From: Ignavibacteriales bacterium
Lineage (GTDB): Bacteria > Bacteroidota > Ignavibacteria > Ignavibacteriales > Ignavibacteriaceae
Reading direction: 5' to 3'
DNA: 58,411 bases
Assembly (NCBI GenBank): GCA_020061995.1
Contig: JAGUXE010000169.1
Span: forward strand, 1-58,411
Program-made: the position numbers and the translations under genes
Shown here: piece after piece, positions 56,339 to 58,411 of the stretch
Layout: each line of letters opens with the position of its first letter
Numbering within the stretch: the first letter of the stretch is position 1
Notes under the pieces: model-generated
What the model was told of the DNA's origin: nothing
Seen by the model: the letters and a program-made list of their open reading frames with translations, nothing else
Database searches by the model: none

Positions 56339-56551
56339 TTATGCCACTTCCTTTCCAACTCGTTGGTCTGTTAATATGTACTTTGAGCAGTCTCCAAACT
56401 GTACTTCAATTTTGCGGAGAAAGGATGGCTTGATTGTTCCTCGATTGCACATAATATAAACGGTAGGATTTGGAACATTTAATAATTTGCTTAAATCGAA
56501 TTTTGTTAGCCGGAGTTCAAATAAAAATAATTTGAAATCAAACGGTATCAT
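56339..56551 (-). CDS. Cro-like helix-turn-helix regulator
   Basis: A 70-residue XRE-type protein: FDLSKLLNVPNPTVYIMCNR (~18-37) forms the helix-turn-helix. It is the first gene of the leftward early operon, divergent from the S24 repressor, which is where a Cro protein normally lies. It probably competes with the repressor for operators in 56552-56681. Confidence 0.72.
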   Translation of the reverse strand: MIPFDFKLFLFELRLTKFDLSKLLNVPNPTVYIMCNRGTIKPSFLRKIEVQFGDCSKYILTDQRVGKEVA

Positions 56552-56681
56552 TATATATCCTCTTGGTTTAACTAAATTTATCTAAATATTGGTTGCTAAT
56601 ATATCGCTTTATGTGTTAATGTCAAGAGCTTTTTAGAATTATTTTAATATTATTTCTTAGATATATTTAGAATGGCTTAAT
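56552..56681. promoter_or_regulatory. Immunity-region operator/promoter spacer
   Basis: The 130 bases separate the Cro-like and repressor genes. TATCTAA occurs at 56579-56585 and in inverted form (TTAGATA) at 56657-56663, with CTAAAT half-sites at 56572-56577, 56582-56587 and ATTTAG at 56665-56670. They flank the early promoter and abut both genes. They are candidate operators for repressor and Cro. The half-site assignment is from AT-rich sequence and needs testing. Confidence 0.45.
56598..56625 (-). promoter_or_regulatory. Early leftward promoter TTGACA-N16-TATATT
   Basis: On the minus strand TTGACA (56625-56620) and TATATT (56603-56598) have a 16-base spacer. The Cro-like gene starts 47 bases downstream of the -10. 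The boxes and spacing equal those of the cargo promoter at 39395-39422. It should drive the whole early operon. Confidence 0.72.
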
Positions 56682-57338
56682 ATGTTTCATATTATGAATT
56701 GGCAAGAGTTTATAGATACCCTACTTAGAGACTTTAGAATGAGTAGTCTTGAACTTGAGCAGAAAACTTCTGTTTCAAATGCGAGCATTTCACAACTCCG
56801 CACTGGTAAGACAAAAAAACCAAATCAGTTTACTATAAAAAATCTCGAAAAAGGTCTTGGTATTAGGATAAACGACCGTGATCCAGATAAAATAACCTAT
56901 ACAAAACTTTCTGAAAAAGAACTCGAACCTGGTCACGAATTCAAAGACACAATACCGGCATACAAATATCCCCTCTTGGGTGTTGTTTACGCCGGAGAAC
57001 CTGATCTACTCGATCACGAGTTGACAGATGAATATGAATATTTCCCCTACCGTAAAAACAGTAATAGATGCTTTTCACTTAGAGTAAATGGTAAAAGTAT
57101 GGAAACAACTGTTCAAGATGGAGCAGTTGTTTTAGCCGATATGGATGCTCAACTTACGGATGGTTGTCTTGTTGCAGTAAAACTTAAAAACGGAACTCAA
57201 TACATCAAACGATATTATAACCTTAATTATGTTTTTGTAAAGCTCAGCAGCGACAACCCGGAATATGGTGTAAGGCTAATTGACAAATCCGACATACTCG
57301 TATGTTATAGAATCGTGATGATAAATTTACCTTTATAG
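56682..57338 (+). CDS. LexA/CI-like S24-family phage repressor
   Basis: A 218-residue repressor; Met-5 (56694) is an alternative start. The helix-turn-helix is LELEQKTSVSNASISQLRTG (~24-43). The S24 domain contains a scissile Ala104-Gly105 (VVYAGEP), nucleophile Ser139 (GKSMETTV) and Lys167 (VAVKLKNG). All three elements for RecA-stimulated self-cleavage are intact. It should maintain lysogeny and allow SOS induction. The gene is divergent from the Cro-like gene and leads a rightward lysogenic set that runs out of the window. Confidence 0.92.
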   Translation: MFHIMNWQEFIDTLLRDFRMSSLELEQKTSVSNASISQLRTGKTKKPNQFTIKNLEKGLGIRINDRDPDKITYTKLSEKELEPGHEFKDTIPAYKYPLLGVVYAGEPDLLDHELTDEYEYFPYRKNSNRCFSLRVNGKSMETTVQDGAVVLADMDAQLTDGCLVAVKLKNGTQYIKRYYNLNYVFVKLSSDNPEYGVRLIDKSDILVCYRIVMINLPL

Positions 57339-57360
57339 ATAAATCATTTTCTGAGGTGAG

Positions 57361-57648
57361 ATGCAAGATTACAGAACTGTTCCAACCAGTAGAATTAACA
57401 GCCACAGGGTAAATCCACAGCCTGAAGAGATTAAAGAATTTCGTTTAAAAGTTACTCCCAAACTTGTAAGGGGAATTGGTGTAATTAAACCCGGTGATAT
57501 TATCCAGATCACCTATAATTTCCCGATACAAAAAGGAAAATTCTGTCTCGTTTCATATTGCGAAAATCAATGGATAGAAATCTACAGCGGTTACAAAAAG
57601 AAAGATCATCAATATTACGCTATCACCAAAATTGTGATGATGGGATAG
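57361..57648 (+). CDS. S24-fold-like small protein downstream of the repressor
   Basis: A 95-residue protein starting MQDYRTVPTSRINSHRVNPQ. The C-terminal part, VIKPGDIIQITYNFPIQKGK then FCLVSYCENQWIEIYSGY, resembles the beta core of S24 peptidase domains, but the nucleophile serine segment is absent. It follows the repressor by 22 bases and is probably co-expressed. It could modulate the repressor by mixed oligomers; that is speculative. Confidence 0.55.
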   Translation: MQDYRTVPTSRINSHRVNPQPEEIKEFRLKVTPKLVRGIGVIKPGDIIQITYNFPIQKGKFCLVSYCENQWIEIYSGYKKKDHQYYAITKIVMMG

Positions 57649-57687
57649 CTTTATAGCGAATTAATTAACTTCTATTTGGAGGAATCT

Positions 57688-58062
57688 GTGAAAAGTGAGA
57701 ATGTTAAGACTGGAGCCGGTATTATTTTATTTCTAATAATTTTCATAAGCCTATTTAAGTCGTGTTTTTCTGATAGTTCACAGAAAGAAACCGTCACTTT
57801 AAGGTCTGACCAAATAGAGACTATAGAGCAAATGAAAAGTCAAGGTTTTATTACAATTGAAGAAGACATAAATAGAGTTTATGTGGCTCCCCTTTTGTGG
57901 TTACAAATGGATGCAAAATTAAAGGGAGATTTTTCAGCATCACTTGCTGTTTATTGTGCGAACAAAAGAAATAATAACCTCTATTGGGTTGAAATCTATG
58001 ATAAACAATCCGGGAAAAAATTAGCTAAATACAGTCAGAGTTGGGGTTTCGATGTTTACTGA
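57688..58062 (+). CDS. Single-span membrane/secreted protein of unknown function
   Basis: About 124 residues from a GTG start at 57688, supported by GGAGG five bases upstream; reading from TTG at 57676 would overlap that ribosome-binding site. It has one hydrophobic segment (AGIILFLIIFISLFKSCF), then a soluble domain (IEEDINRVYVAPLLWLQMDA, AVYCANKRNNNLYWVEIYDK). It lies downstream of the repressor and may be a lysogenic conversion protein. The family is not recognised. Confidence 0.6.
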   Translation: MKSENVKTGAGIILFLIIFISLFKSCFSDSSQKETVTLRSDQIETIEQMKSQGFITIEEDINRVYVAPLLWLQMDAKLKGDFSASLAVYCANKRNNNLYWVEIYDKQSGKKLAKYSQSWGFDVY

Positions 58063-58411
58063 TTTTTGTATAAACCAATTTTTTAAGCCCACACCTTCGA
58101 TTTCGATTATTCACCGCTTTTTAAACTTAATACTTATAATTTTAAGTATTCTTTCTGAAACCTCATACAGTAATAACCAGAATTACACAACCGTTGGTGC
58201 TGATAGCTCGATAGTTTCACCTCATAATTTATTCGATATTTATATAAGTGAGAAAAATTTCTGGGGTATGTCTTTATCCTACACAGTTGATAAAGATTTT
58301 TTATTGAGTATAGCATTTGCACAGGAGCGCGGAGTTCAAACAAACCCGCCGGGGACAGAGTTTGATACCCCTTTTTCTTGGTGGTCAAGAATCGAGGATT
58401 ATAACTCTCGA
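58052..58411 (+). CDS. Start of a secreted protein, truncated by the window edge
   Basis: An ATG at 58052 overlaps the preceding stop by 11 bases and opens a frame that runs without a stop to the last base (120 codons). The start of the product has a hydrophobic signal-like segment (FLNLILIILSILSETSYS), and the mature part has FDIYISEKNFWGMSLSYTVD. It is probably translated together with the upstream gene and is a partial gene. It is plus-strand, so it belongs with the rightward repressor-side genes. Confidence 0.6.
   Translation, partial: MFTDFCINQFFKPTPSISIIHRFLNLILIILSILSETSYSNNQNYTTVGADSSIVSPHNLFDIYISEKNFWGMSLSYTVDKDFLLSIAFAQERGVQTNPPGTEFDTPFSWWSRIEDYNSR

Noticed and set aside
58134..58388. 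Minus-strand 84-codon frame at the right edge
   Set aside because: It is antisense to a plus-strand frame with a signal peptide that is coupled to the upstream gene, so it is more likely a shadow.

Overview
The window looks like low-GC DNA from the Ignavibacteria / Chlorobi-Bacteroidota group. The evidence is a Por-secretion (T9SS) type C-terminal sorting domain with the 'QNFPNPFNP' motif typical of Ignavibacteria, a Bacteroidota-style promoter (TTG-N20-TAnnTTTG) in front of the efflux operon, and AT-rich codon use. No rRNA or complete tRNA is present, so the assignment is an inference from gene content.

Positions 1-23,478 are host chromosome. They hold a nucleotide-sugar dehydrogenase, an aspartase fused to a cyclic-nucleotide-binding domain, a purine permease, a TetR regulator followed by a six-gene ABC efflux operon (TolC-like, HlyD-like, two ATPases, two ABC-2 permeases), a LytS-type 5TM/PAS/GAF sensor without an output domain, a PrsW-like membrane protease behind a large metallopeptidase-propeller-barrel protein, and a tandem pair of anchored coiled-coil paralogs. 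The spacers between host genes carry several families of short palindromic repeats.

Positions ~23,515 to beyond the right edge are a siphovirus-like prophage. Its left end is the 3' half of a tRNA-Thr(CGU) gene followed by the native terminator, as expected for an attachment site. No integrase is visible, so it and the restored tRNA probably lie to the right. Reading leftward from the immunity region: a LexA/CI-type S24 repressor (56.7 kb) diverges from early genes (56.5-49.3 kb) that include HTH proteins, small membrane proteins, a ParB, a methylase-like protein and a replication initiator with an iteron-like array inside its gene. Next come a packaging block (gpZ-like, two ParB-fold proteins, HNH-AP2, TerS, a nuclease-like protein, TerL, a zinc protein), a cargo region (42.6-38.5 kb), a head block (gpW, portal, protease-capsid fusion), and a tail block with a lysis cassette embedded in it. 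The tail block ends with a frameshifted tail chaperone, tape measure, hub and fibres.

The most unusual part is the cargo region between TerL and gpW. Two surface-protein genes, a T9SS-sorted secreted protein and a TPR-CsgG-like lipoprotein, sit in modules that look like integron gene cassettes. Each has its own perfect terminal inverted repeat ending in GTT...AAC, each is followed by an attC-like hairpin, and each lies downstream of a near-identical block containing a sigma70-type promoter. A third transcription unit there encodes an unrecognised bicistron behind a perfect palindromic operator. No integron integrase is visible, so the cassette interpretation rests on sequence architecture alone.
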